A stretch of 64,000 nucleotides of DNA from Streptomyces sp. HNM0574 (GTDB lineage Bacteria > Actinomycetota > Actinomycetes > Streptomycetales > Streptomycetaceae), in contig NZ_JAASAH010000005.1 of NCBI RefSeq assembly GCF_012726235.1, positions 124,001 to 188,000 on the forward strand, in the 5' to 3' direction. The position numbers and the translations under genes were made by a program. The notes under the pieces are model-generated. The model saw nothing but the letters and a program-made list of their open reading frames with translations, made no database searches and was not told the DNA's origin. This document shows positions 1 through 7,768 of the stretch, one piece after another. Position 1 is the stretch's first letter, and each line of letters starts with the position of its first letter.

Positions 1-86
1 TCGCCGACGAGGCGTTCGGCGACGGCGGCGCCGATGCCGGAGGAGGCGCCGGTGACGAGGGCCGTCCCGCGCTTCCCGGCGCTCAC
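1..86 (-). CDS. Short-chain dehydrogenase/reductase, N-terminal part only
   Basis: Only the first 28 codons lie in the window; the gene runs off the left edge. The start is a GTG at 86, whose GTGA overlaps the TGA of the upstream FAD dehydrogenase, so the two are translationally coupled. The visible sequence contains TGASSGIG at about residues 12-19, the classical SDR Rossmann dinucleotide-binding motif (established family knowledge). Substrate cannot be deduced. It is the third gene of a TetR - FAD dehydrogenase - SDR operon, so a shared oxidative pathway is likely (inference). Confidence 0.8.
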   Translation of the reverse strand, partial: MSAGKRGTALVTGASSGIGAAVAERLVG

Positions 87-1750
87 GCGAGGCTCCGGGC
101 GAGGGCGCGGCCCGCCGCGCGGCCGGAGAAGACGCAGCCGCCGAGGAAGGTGCCCTCCAGCGCGTTGTAGCCGTGCACGCCGCCTCCGCCGAAGCCGGCC
201 ACCTCGCCCGCCGCGTACAGCCCGTCGAAGGGTTCGCCGTCGGGCCGGACGACCTGCGAGTCCAGCGTCGTCTCCAGGCCGCCGAGGGTCTTGCGGGTGA
301 GCAGGTGCAGCCGGACCGCGATCAGCGGCCCGTGCGCCGGGTCGAGGAAGCGGTGCGGGCGGACGACGCGGGTGTACTTGTCCGAGCGGTACGCGCGCGC
401 GTTGAGCACCGACATCTGCTGGAGGTCCTTGGAGTACGGGTTGGCCGCCTCCCGGTCGTGCGCGTGCACCTCGCGGGCGACGCGGTCGTACGCGAGGCGG
501 GGCCCGCCCTCGGGCACCAGCGCGTTCATGCCCTCGACCAGCTGCTCCAGGGTCGGCCGGACGACGAAGTCCTCGCCGTGGTCGAGGAACGCCTGCACCG
601 GTCCGGGGGCGCCCTTCTTCACGCGGGACAGCGCGAGCTTCAGGTCCTTGCCGGTGATGTCCGGGTTCTGCTCGGAGCCGGAGAGCGCGAACTCCTTCTC
701 CACGATCGACCGGGTGAGCACGAACCAGGTGTGCTCGTGCCCCGTGCCGACGATGTGCCGCAGCGTGCCGAGGGTGTCGTGCCCGGGGAACAGCGGCGCG
801 GGGAGCCGGTTGCCCGTCGCGTCCAGCCACAGCGAGGAGGGGCCGGGGATGATCCGGATGCCGTGCCCCGGCCAGACCGGGTCCCAGTTCCGCACGCCCT
901 CGGTGTAGTGCCACATCCGGTCCCGGTTGACGACGGAGGCGCCCGCGCGCTCGCTCACCCCCAGCATCCGCCCGTCCACGTACGCCGGGACGCCGGTGAC
1001 CATCGAGGCGGGCGGCGGGCCGAGCCGCTTCGCCGGCCAGTTCTCGCGCACCAGGCCGTGGTTGCCGCCGATGCCGCCCGAGGTGACGAGCACGGCCTGC
1101 CCGCGCAGCTCGAAGTCGCCCTGGACCTCCCGGTTCGAGGCGACCCCGCGCGCCTCGCGGGAGGGCGCGAGGCGGCTGCCGCGCACACCGACCGCCGCGC
1201 CGTTCTCGACGATCAGCTCGTCCACCCGGTGCCGGTACGCGAACCGGACGAGCCCGCGCCCGGCCGCCGCCAGCACCGGTTCGCGGAAGATCCGCACCAC
1301 CTCGGGGCCGGTGCCCCAGGTGAGGTGGAAGCGGGGGACGGAGTTGCCGTGCCCGGTGGCCGTGCCGGCGCCGCGCTCGGCCCAGCCGACGGTCGGGGTC
1401 AGCCGCAGGCCCAGCTCGTGCAGGTACCCGCGCTTCTCCCCGGCGGCGAACTGCACGTACGCCTCGGCCCACTTGCGCGGCCAGTGGTCCTCGCGCTCGC
1501 GGTCGAACCCGGCGGAGGACATCCAGTCCTCCAGCGCGAGCTCGTAGGAGTCCTTCACGCCCATGCGGCGCTGCTCCGGGCTGTCCACGAGGAACAGGCC
1601 GCCGAGGGACCAGTGGGCCTGCCCGCCCAGGTTGGCCTCGTTCTCCTGGTCCACGACCAGGACGCGGCGCCCGGCGCGGGTCAGTTCGTACGTCGCGACG
1701 AGCCCGGCGAGCCCGGCTCCCACGACGATGACATCGGCGTCCTCACTCAC
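83..1750 (-). CDS. FAD-binding dehydrogenase (KstD-like / Rv0785-type)
   Basis: A 555-residue flavoprotein. The N-terminus has the FAD dinucleotide-binding motif VVGAGLAG (about residues 9-16) followed by an acidic VVDQE. The C-terminus has the conserved AAGEVAGFGGGG...GCVFSGRAAG segment typical of fumarate-reductase/3-ketosteroid dehydrogenase-like flavoproteins. Length and ends match the 'FAD-binding dehydrogenase' group widespread in actinobacteria; the true substrate is unknown. It lies 52 bp downstream of a TetR gene and overlaps the SDR gene by 4 nt, so the three genes form one operon probably under TetR control. It could act on steroid-like or other hydrophobic substrates, but nothing in the sequence proves this. 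Confidence 0.85.
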   Translation of the reverse strand: MSEDADVIVVGAGLAGLVATYELTRAGRRVLVVDQENEANLGGQAHWSLGGLFLVDSPEQRRMGVKDSYELALEDWMSSAGFDREREDHWPRKWAEAYVQFAAGEKRGYLHELGLRLTPTVGWAERGAGTATGHGNSVPRFHLTWGTGPEVVRIFREPVLAAAGRGLVRFAYRHRVDELIVENGAAVGVRGSRLAPSREARGVASNREVQGDFELRGQAVLVTSGGIGGNHGLVRENWPAKRLGPPPASMVTGVPAYVDGRMLGVSERAGASVVNRDRMWHYTEGVRNWDPVWPGHGIRIIPGPSSLWLDATGNRLPAPLFPGHDTLGTLRHIVGTGHEHTWFVLTRSIVEKEFALSGSEQNPDITGKDLKLALSRVKKGAPGPVQAFLDHGEDFVVRPTLEQLVEGMNALVPEGGPRLAYDRVAREVHAHDREAANPYSKDLQQMSVLNARAYRSDKYTRVVRPHRFLDPAHGPLIAVRLHLLTRKTLGGLETTLDSQVVRPDGEPFDGLYAAGEVAGFGGGGVHGYNALEGTFLGGCVFSGRAAGRALARSLA

Positions 1751-1802
1751 TGCGGCTCCTTGGCTGGGGCTTCGGGCTCGGGGGCTGGGCTTCCGGGCGG
1801 CG

Positions 1803-2441
1803 TCAGTCCGGCGCCGGGAGGTCCGGGTCCGGGACGCTGTAGCTGTACAGGACGGTGCGGAAGAGTTCCTCGCGGCGGCGCCGTACGGCCGCGTCTTCGG
1901 GTTCGAGCAGGACCTGCACGGTGGTGCCGTCGTGCACGGCGACCAGCGCGTGCCCGAGCGCGGCCTCGTCGGGGACGCGGCGTCCGGCGCGGGCGAGCGC
2001 GGCCACGACGTGGGGCACGAGCGCGTCCAGGACGGCGTGTTCGCGGGCCGCCGTCACGCGGCGGAGCGCGGGGTTGCGCAGGGCGTGCGCGGTGAACTCG
2101 GCGGTGACGCGGTACCAGGCGTCGTCGACGGGGACGGCCGCGAGCGCGGAGCGGAGCGCCTCCTCGGGGGTGGCGGCCGCCGTCTCCTCGGCGAGGGTGC
2201 GGCGCAGGTCCTCCCGCATCGCGGTGGAGCGCTGCTCCCACATGGCGAGGAACAGCTCGTCCAGGGAGGAGAAGTTGGAGTAGAAGGCGCCGCGCGTGTA
2301 GCCCGCGCGCTCGCAGACCCGCTCGACGGTGGAGCGACCGAAGCCCTCCTCGGCGAAGGTCTCCAGTGCGGCGTCCAGCAGCCGCTGCCGGGTCAGCGCC
2401 CGCCGCGCGGACACCCGCCGGGGCACCGGTTCCGCACCCAT
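1803..2441 (-). CDS. TetR family transcriptional regulator
   Basis: A 212-residue protein with an N-terminal TetR DNA-binding domain at about residues 13-62, including the characteristic GYTRGAFYSNFSSLDELF recognition-helix segment. The C-terminal helical ligand domain is not recognisable to a specific ligand class. It is the first gene of the operon with the FAD dehydrogenase and SDR and is likely autoregulated. Two inverted repeats lie immediately upstream of its ATG (2459-2474 and 2502-2532). Confidence 0.9.
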   Translation of the reverse strand: MGAEPVPRRVSARRALTRQRLLDAALETFAEEGFGRSTVERVCERAGYTRGAFYSNFSSLDELFLAMWEQRSTAMREDLRRTLAEETAAATPEEALRSALAAVPVDDAWYRVTAEFTAHALRNPALRRVTAAREHAVLDALVPHVVAALARAGRRVPDEAALGHALVAVHDGTTVQVLLEPEDAAVRRRREELFRTVLYSYSVPDPDLPAPD

Positions 2442-2458
2442 GTGCCCTCACCCCTCTC

Positions 2459-2532
2459 GATACAGGAACGTATCCAGTGCACGGGTGTATCGACAAGGGG
2501 TCGTACGCGCGCCAACACCTGGCGCGCGTACG
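2459..2532. promoter_or_regulatory. Two inverted repeats, probable operators between tetR-type gene and amidohydrolase gene
   Basis: GATAC-6nt-GTATC lies at 2459-2474, with a further GTATC at 2487-2491. A perfect 13-bp inverted repeat, CGTACGCGCGCCA with loop ACACC, lies at 2502-2532. They sit in the 215-bp gap between the divergent TetR gene and the amidohydrolase gene. The first resembles a TetR-type operator close to the regulator's own start. The second is either an operator or a transcript hairpin. That the local TetR protein binds here is inference. Confidence 0.45.
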
Positions 2533-2656
2533 GCAGTTCGGTAGGCTCCGGCTGCCCGCTTCACGGAATCCTCTGTCCGTGCAGTGGAATGACGAAGCGT
2601 CAGATGGGCCGGAAGTGATCTGTGGTGCGCATGTGGCGGCGCGCTATAACGCCGGG

Positions 2657-4108
2657 ATGACTCAACCGAAGGCTCATTCGAAGCCCCCGTCCCCGTCCCC
2701 GTCCAAGTCCCTGCCCAAGCCGAACAGACGCAGCGTGCTCGCCGGACTCGGCGCCGCCTCGCTCGGCGTCGCCACCCCGGCCGCAGCCCGGCCCGCCACC
2801 CCGTCAGGGCCGTCCCGCCCGGACGGCGCACGCGACACCCTGCTCCGGGGCGCCGACCTGGTGCTCACCATGGACCCCGCGCTCGGCGAGGGGCCGCTCG
2901 GCTCGGTGCGCGAGGCCGACGTCCTGCTGCGCGACGGCGAGATCTCCGCCGTCGGCACGGGGCTCACCGCACCGCGCGGCGCCCGGGTCGTCGACGTCAC
3001 CGGACAGCTGGTGCTGCCCGGATTCGTCGACCTGCACAACCACTTCTGGCAGTCGAGCATCCGCGGCGGCTGCGCCGACGAGGACGTGGTCGGCTGGCTC
3101 GCGGGCTGCAACCGGCCCACCCTCCCCAAGATCACCGCCGAGGACATGTACCACTTCGTGCGGATCTCGGCGCTCGACGCCCTCCAGGCCGGCGTCACCA
3201 CCGTCGTCGACTGGGTGCACGCCATCCCCTTCGACACCAGCGAGCGCTACGTCCGCGCACTGGACGACAGCGGCCTCCGCTTCGTCTACGCCATGAAGCA
3301 GGAGGAGAAGGACGCCGATCTGATCCCCCGGGTGCGCAAGGAACTCCTCGACCCGCTCCCGCTGGCCTCGGCCCAGGTCGCCGCGCACGCGGGCACCGAC
3401 CTGGCCGGCGAACTGCGCACCCTCCAGGGCGTCGCCGACGACCTCGGGCTGATGCTCAACCCGCACGTGCTGGAACACCGCACCGACCGCGGGAGCGAGC
3501 CGATCCGCGCCCTGCGCGAGGCCGGCTCCCTCGGCCCCCGGCTGCTGATGAACCACGCGATCCACCTGAACGACCGCGAACTGGCCGAGATCGCCGAGCA
3601 CGACGTCCGCGTCGCGCACTGCCCGCTGAGCAACATGCGGCTCGCGTCCGGCGTCATGCGCCTGCCGGAGATGCGCCGCCTCGGTGTCAAGGCGGGTCTC
3701 GGCCACGACGGCGGGACCAACGACACCTCCGACATGTTCGCCGTCATGAAGGCGGCCGTCGGCCTCCAGCGGGCCGTCCACCAGGACGCGAAGATCTACC
3801 CCGGCATCGAACAGGTGCTGCGGATGGCGACCTTGGGCGGCGCCGAGTGCATCGGCATGGCGGACCGCGTCGGCTCCCTCACCCCCGGCAAGCGCGCCGA
3901 CGTCCTGGTGATCGACCCCGCCACGCTCAACTTCGCGCCCCGCAACGACTGGACGGGCCAGCTGGTGCTCAACGGCCAGCCGGGGAACGTCCGTCACGTC
4001 TTCGTCGACGGCCGCCCGCGCAAGGCCGGCGGCGAACTGCTCGACGTCGACACCGAGGAGGTCGTGCGCCGGGCCGAGGCCGCCGCCCGCCGCCTGCACG
4101 CGGCCTGA
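2657..4108 (+). CDS. Tat-exported amidohydrolase (AtzA/TrzN-like, metal-dependent)
   Basis: A 483-residue amidohydrolase-superfamily enzyme that hydrolyses C-N or C-Cl bonds using a TIM-barrel metal site. The ATG at 2657 gives an N-terminus with the twin-arginine signal NRRSVLAGL (about residues 24-32) followed by a hydrophobic, Ala-rich stretch ending near AAARP, so export by Tat is likely. Metal-ligand motifs visible are FVDLHNHFWQS (HxH), the later NPHVLEH and NHAIHL histidines, and the final Asp in LGHDGGTND. Cytosolic relatives (chlorohydrolases, guanine/cytosine deaminase types) lack such a signal. It is transcribed alone, divergent from the TetR operon and convergent with the reductase gene. 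The substrate is unknown. Confidence 0.85.
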   Translation: MTQPKAHSKPPSPSPSKSLPKPNRRSVLAGLGAASLGVATPAAARPATPSGPSRPDGARDTLLRGADLVLTMDPALGEGPLGSVREADVLLRDGEISAVGTGLTAPRGARVVDVTGQLVLPGFVDLHNHFWQSSIRGGCADEDVVGWLAGCNRPTLPKITAEDMYHFVRISALDALQAGVTTVVDWVHAIPFDTSERYVRALDDSGLRFVYAMKQEEKDADLIPRVRKELLDPLPLASAQVAAHAGTDLAGELRTLQGVADDLGLMLNPHVLEHRTDRGSEPIRALREAGSLGPRLLMNHAIHLNDRELAEIAEHDVRVAHCPLSNMRLASGVMRLPEMRRLGVKAGLGHDGGTNDTSDMFAVMKAAVGLQRAVHQDAKIYPGIEQVLRMATLGGAECIGMADRVGSLTPGKRADVLVIDPATLNFAPRNDWTGQLVLNGQPGNVRHVFVDGRPRKAGGELLDVDTEEVVRRAEAAARRLHAA

Positions 4109-4226
4109 CCGAGCCGCCCCCGCACGCGGCCCGCGCACGTCCCGCCAGGACGCCCGCAGGACCGCGTCCCACCCGGTACGTGCCTCCGTCCAGGCGCGTA
4201 CCCGCGGCCCGCCGCAACCGGGCCGC

Positions 4227-5372
4227 TCACAGGTCCAGTTCGAGCCGCGTGCCCTCCGGAGCACGGGAGACGCAGACGCGCATCCGCCCGTCGGCCCGCT
4301 CCGCCTCGCCGGCCCGGCTCTCCCGGTGCTCGACCTCGCCGGAGCACACCCGCACCGTGCACACCCCGCAGAAGCCCTGGCGGCACGAGTACGCCGTGGC
4401 CGGATCGCGGCGCAGCAGCACGTCCAGCGCCGACTCGTCCGCACCGACCGGCAGCACCTCGCCGCTCCGCCGCAGCTCCAGCTCGAACGGCCGCCCGCCT
4501 TGGACCGGGGCCGCCGCGAACCGCTCGAAGTGCAGCGCCGTCGCGGCCGATGCGCCGAAGGCGGCCGTCACGGACGCCAGCATCGGCTCGGGCCCGCAGC
4601 AGTAGACGGCCGTCCCCTCGGAGACGCCGGCCAGCAGCCGCGCGCCGTCGGGCACCCCGTACTCGTCGTCCGGGCGGATCTCCACCCGGCCGCTGCCCGC
4701 GTCGAGCTTCTCCAGCTCGGCGGCGAAGGGCATGGTCGCGCGGCTGCGCCCGGTGTGCACCAGCCGCCAGTCCAGCCCCAGCCGCGCCGCGGCCCGGGCC
4801 ATCGGCAGCAGCGGCGTGATGCCGATGCCGCCCGCGAGGAGCAGGACGGAGCGGTCCTCGGCGAAGGGGAAGGCGTTGCGCGGCCCGCGCACCGTGACCT
4901 TCGCACCGGCCGTCAGCCGCTCGTGCACCTCGACGGAGCCCCCGCCGCCGCCCTCGATCCGGCGTACCGCGATCCGGTACGCGTACCGGTCCTCGGGGCG
5001 GCCGCACAGCGAGTACTGCCGCTTCCGCCCGGAGGGCAGCGTGAGGTCCAGGTGCGCTCCGGGGCCCCAGGGCGGCAGCGGGGCGCCGTCGGCGGAGACC
5101 AGCCGCAGCGAGAGGACGTCCTCGGCGGTGAACTCGCGGTCGGCGACGACGAGTTCGCGCGGGCCGCCGGTCTCCCGCTGCCCGCGCCGGCCGTACCGGT
5201 CCCCGCGGTTGGCGACCGGGATGTACAGGCCGACGACCGCGTCCAGGAACCGCATGAACCGGTCGCTGCGCCCCCGCCCGTACAGGTCGGGCGGCGGCGT
5301 GGTCTGCACCGGCCCCAGCGGCGCGGGCACGGCCGGGGGCGGACCGTCGTGGGGGAGGGGAGAGCTGCTCAT
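4227..5372 (-). CDS. Flavin/2Fe-2S oxidoreductase (phthalate-dioxygenase-reductase type)
   Basis: A 381-residue electron-transfer protein. In order it shows an unusual ~70-residue N-terminal extension, an FMN/FAD-binding barrel with RQYSLCG (about 119-124), an NAD(P)-binding domain with AGGIGITPLLP (180-190) and CCGPEPM (258-264), and a C-terminal plant-type ferredoxin domain with the cluster cysteines C330, C335, C338 and C367. It passes electrons from NAD(P)H through flavin and a 2Fe-2S cluster to an oxygenase. It is 48 bp downstream of the ferritin-like gene and surely co-transcribed with it, so that protein is the likely electron acceptor (inference). Confidence 0.9.
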   Translation of the reverse strand: MSSSPLPHDGPPPAVPAPLGPVQTTPPPDLYGRGRSDRFMRFLDAVVGLYIPVANRGDRYGRRGQRETGGPRELVVADREFTAEDVLSLRLVSADGAPLPPWGPGAHLDLTLPSGRKRQYSLCGRPEDRYAYRIAVRRIEGGGGGSVEVHERLTAGAKVTVRGPRNAFPFAEDRSVLLLAGGIGITPLLPMARAAARLGLDWRLVHTGRSRATMPFAAELEKLDAGSGRVEIRPDDEYGVPDGARLLAGVSEGTAVYCCGPEPMLASVTAAFGASAATALHFERFAAAPVQGGRPFELELRRSGEVLPVGADESALDVLLRRDPATAYSCRQGFCGVCTVRVCSGEVEHRESRAGEAERADGRMRVCVSRAPEGTRLELDL

Positions 5373-5420
5373 CGGGCTCCTCGTCGGCCTGTGCTGCGGG
5401 CGTCGTCCGGGCGGGTGCGG

Positions 5421-6299
5421 TCAGTGGGCGGCGACGAGGGCGGCCGGTGAGGAGCCGAGGTAGGCGACGGCCTGCCGCGTCGAGCCCTCCTGCGAGGGGT
5501 GGTACGCGGGCTTGAGGTACCGCGAACCGGAGTGCAGGAAGTTCCCGAGGCGCGGCAGCAGCCCGCGCCCGGCGGCCTGCGCGTAGCCGCGCCAGGTGGG
5601 CCGGGCCGCCGCGACGAGCTGCGGATCGGCCGTCATCAGGAAGCGGACGCCCCGGATCCAGAGGTGCACCAGGACGGGACCGCCGATGGCCATGGTGCGC
5701 ACCCGGCGCAGATAGCCCGGGTCGAGGTGCTGGAGCAGGTCGAAGGCGACGCTGCGGTGCTCGACCTCCTCCGCGCCGTGCCAGCGCAGCAGGTCGAGCA
5801 TGGTCGGATCGGCCCCGGCGCGGTCCAGCCCCTCGGCGTTGAGCACCCAGTCGCCGAGGAAGGCGGTGAAGTGCTCGATGGCCGCGATGATCGCCACCCG
5901 CTCGATCAGGTCCTCGCGCTGCCGCGTCCCGGTGCGCCCGGGGCGGGGGCCGAGGACGCGGTGGAAGAGGAACTCGACCTGCCGCACGTACGGCGCCGGG
6001 TCGAGCCCGTGCGCCTCCATGTGGTCCAGCACGCCCTGGTGCGCCTCGGCGTGGATCGCCTCCTGGCCGGTGAACCCGAGGACGCGCTCGCGCAGTTCCT
6101 CGTCGGTGATCAGCGGCAGCACCTCCTGGAACGTCCGGACGAACCACCGCTCGCCCTCCGGCAGCAGCAGGTGCAGCACGTTGATCACGTGCGTGGCCAT
6201 CGGCTCGTCCGGTATCCAGTGCATCGGCAGCCGGGCCCAGTCGAACCGCACGTCCCGCGGCTGCAGGACCAGGTCGTCGCGCTCTTCCGTGCTGCTCAT
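5421..6299 (-). CDS. PF10118-type 'metal-dependent hydrolase' with a ferritin-like diiron signature
   Basis: A 292-residue protein of the family usually labelled predicted metal-dependent hydrolase. The predicted helices carry E50 (PEGERWF), E80-AI-H83 (GQEAIHAEAH), E142 (AAIEHFTA) and E178-VE-H181 (AEEVEHRS). This E...ExxH...E...ExxH pattern is the classical ligand set of carboxylate-bridged diiron proteins (ferritin-like four-helix bundle). It is the first gene of a two-gene operon whose second gene is a flavin/2Fe-2S reductase, so I infer an O2-activating diiron oxygenase rather than a hydrolase. The hydrophobic WIRGVRFLM stretch may bind membranes or lipids. The substrate is unknown. Confidence 0.8.
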   Translation of the reverse strand: MSSTEERDDLVLQPRDVRFDWARLPMHWIPDEPMATHVINVLHLLLPEGERWFVRTFQEVLPLITDEELRERVLGFTGQEAIHAEAHQGVLDHMEAHGLDPAPYVRQVEFLFHRVLGPRPGRTGTRQREDLIERVAIIAAIEHFTAFLGDWVLNAEGLDRAGADPTMLDLLRWHGAEEVEHRSVAFDLLQHLDPGYLRRVRTMAIGGPVLVHLWIRGVRFLMTADPQLVAAARPTWRGYAQAAGRGLLPRLGNFLHSGSRYLKPAYHPSQEGSTRQAVAYLGSSPAALVAAH

Positions 6300-6392
6300 G
6301 GCGGTGCTCCTCCGGCACGAAGCGAGGGCCCGGCGGGCGCCGGGGCAGCGGCGGGTCCGAGGGCGCGGAGCGCCGTTACCGCTGGTTACCCA

Positions 6393-6420
6393 ACAGTAAG
6401 AGTTGTTGACACGCTGTCAA
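6393..6420 (-). promoter_or_regulatory. Promoter with overlapping inverted repeat for the diiron/reductase operon
   Basis: On the minus strand TTGACA (6420-6415) is followed after 16 bp by TACTGT (6398-6393), a plausible -35/-10 pair. The -35 hexamer is one arm of a perfect inverted repeat TTGACA-CGC-TGTCAA (6406-6420), so a repressor bound there would block polymerase. No regulator gene is adjacent. The start codon of the operon is ~95 bp downstream. Confidence 0.45.
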
Positions 6421-6598
6421 TACGCTGCGCACGCCGGATCTCGACGGCTCGTGACGCGTGTGCCCCCGACGCCTCGGTGCGCGGCCGTCGCGGTGCGGGC
6501 GCCGGGCCGGAGACGCGGGGAGAGTGCCCCGGCGTTGGTAGCGTGTCCTACTCCGCCGCCGCCGCACTTTTCGCGTGCCTTGATGAGGAGCCTGCCCC

Positions 6599-7414
6599 GT
6601 GAACCTCGCGCTGGGACCCAGCTGGCTGGACCCGGAGTTTCTGATCCAGACCTTCGGGCCGATCGGAATCCTGGCGATCGTCTTCGCCGAATCCGGGCTC
6701 CTGATCGGATTCTTCCTGCCCGGTGACTCGCTGCTGTTCACGACCGGCCTGCTGGTGGCCACCGACCAGTACCTGCACCTGCCGCTGTGGCTGATGTGCA
6801 CCCTGATCGTCATCGCCGCCGTGCTCGGCGACCAGGTCGGCTACCTCTTCGGACGGAAGGTCGGCCCCGCGCTCTTCAAGCGGCCCGACTCGCGGCTGTT
6901 CAAGCAGGAGAACGTCGAGAAGGCGCACGAGTTCTTCGAGAAGCACGGCCCCAAGTCCCTGGTCCTGGCCCGCTTCGTGCCCGTCGTCCGCACCTTCACG
7001 CCGATCATCGCGGGCGTCAGCGGCATGCGGTACCGCTCCTTCGTCATCTTCAACATCATCGGCGGCGTGCTCTGGGGCGCGGGCGTGACGCTGCTCGGCG
7101 CCGGGCTCGGGCAGATCGACTTCGTGCGCGAGAACATCGAGGCGATCCTCGTCGGGATCGTGCTGCTGTCCGTGGTGCCGATCGTGATCGAGTTCCTGCG
7201 GGCGCGGCGCAAGGGGGCCTCCGAGGCGGCGTCCGTCGCGGCGCCGGAGCCCGCCGCGTACGGTGCCGAGCCGGCGGACAGCACGCAGCCGCTGCCGGTC
7301 GCGCCGCCGATGCCCCCGGCCTCCGGCGGGCCCGGGCACCCCGGCCCCGGGCCGATGCCGCCGGCCAACCCGCCGCGCGGCCGCTCGGGCCGCGGGCGCC
7401 ACGCCCGGCCCTGA
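6599..7414 (+). CDS. DedA family membrane protein
   Basis: A 271-residue polytopic membrane protein. The DedA/SNARE-associated domain fills residues ~15-200 and includes GFFLPGDSLLF, GDQVGYLFGRKVG and the proton/arginine motif RFVPVVRTFTPIIAG. DedA proteins are half-transporters linked to lipid-carrier (undecaprenyl phosphate, phospholipid) flipping and envelope proton-motive-force homeostasis (family knowledge). About 70 C-terminal residues are a Pro/Ala/Gly-rich cytoplasmic tail ending in a basic RGRSGRGRHARP, a common streptomycete add-on. The start is the GTG at 6599. Transcribed alone; its 3' side faces the antiporter gene across a repeat-filled gap. Confidence 0.9.
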   Translation: MNLALGPSWLDPEFLIQTFGPIGILAIVFAESGLLIGFFLPGDSLLFTTGLLVATDQYLHLPLWLMCTLIVIAAVLGDQVGYLFGRKVGPALFKRPDSRLFKQENVEKAHEFFEKHGPKSLVLARFVPVVRTFTPIIAGVSGMRYRSFVIFNIIGGVLWGAGVTLLGAGLGQIDFVRENIEAILVGIVLLSVVPIVIEFLRARRKGASEAASVAAPEPAAYGAEPADSTQPLPVAPPMPPASGGPGHPGPGPMPPANPPRGRSGRGRHARP

Positions 7415-7768
7415 CGCGGTGCGCCCCGTCAGGGGCGCGGGGAACTGCGCTTGCCACGGCGTACGGGGCGGGCCGGTGACGGCGGTTGAGCACCCCGCGC
7501 CGGGGCGGGCCCGCGATAAGGGGCGCGGGGAACTGCGCGAACGGCCACGGCGGCGGGGTGGCCCGGTGACGGCATGGAGCACCCCGCGCCGTGGTGGGCG
7601 CGCTGCGCTTGCCAGCCCTGCGCCTCTGGCGCAGACCTCCCAAGCGGGGTGAGCCCGCGATCAGGGGCGCGGGGAACTGCGCGCAAAGCCCCGACGCCCC
7701 CGCACCCGGCGACGCACCGACCGGGGCAGCCCCGCATCCCGCGAAGCCAAGCGCACCCCGCGAAGGGC
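7415..7768. repeat. Modular intergenic repeat cluster (locus a) between convergent genes
   Basis: This 354-bp gap has no gene. It contains three copies of the 19-mer GGGGCGCGGGGAACTGCGC (7432-7450, 7520-7538, 7664-7682). It also has two copies of a GGTGACGGC...GAGCACCCCGCGCC module (from 7473 and 7565) and one ~42-bp imperfect palindrome (7605-7646) with outer CGCTTG/CAAGCG and inner CTGCGCC/GGCGCAG arms. The same modules recur at other junctions in the window. Possible roles are bidirectional termination or an immobile or mobile repeat; function is inferred only. Confidence 0.8.
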
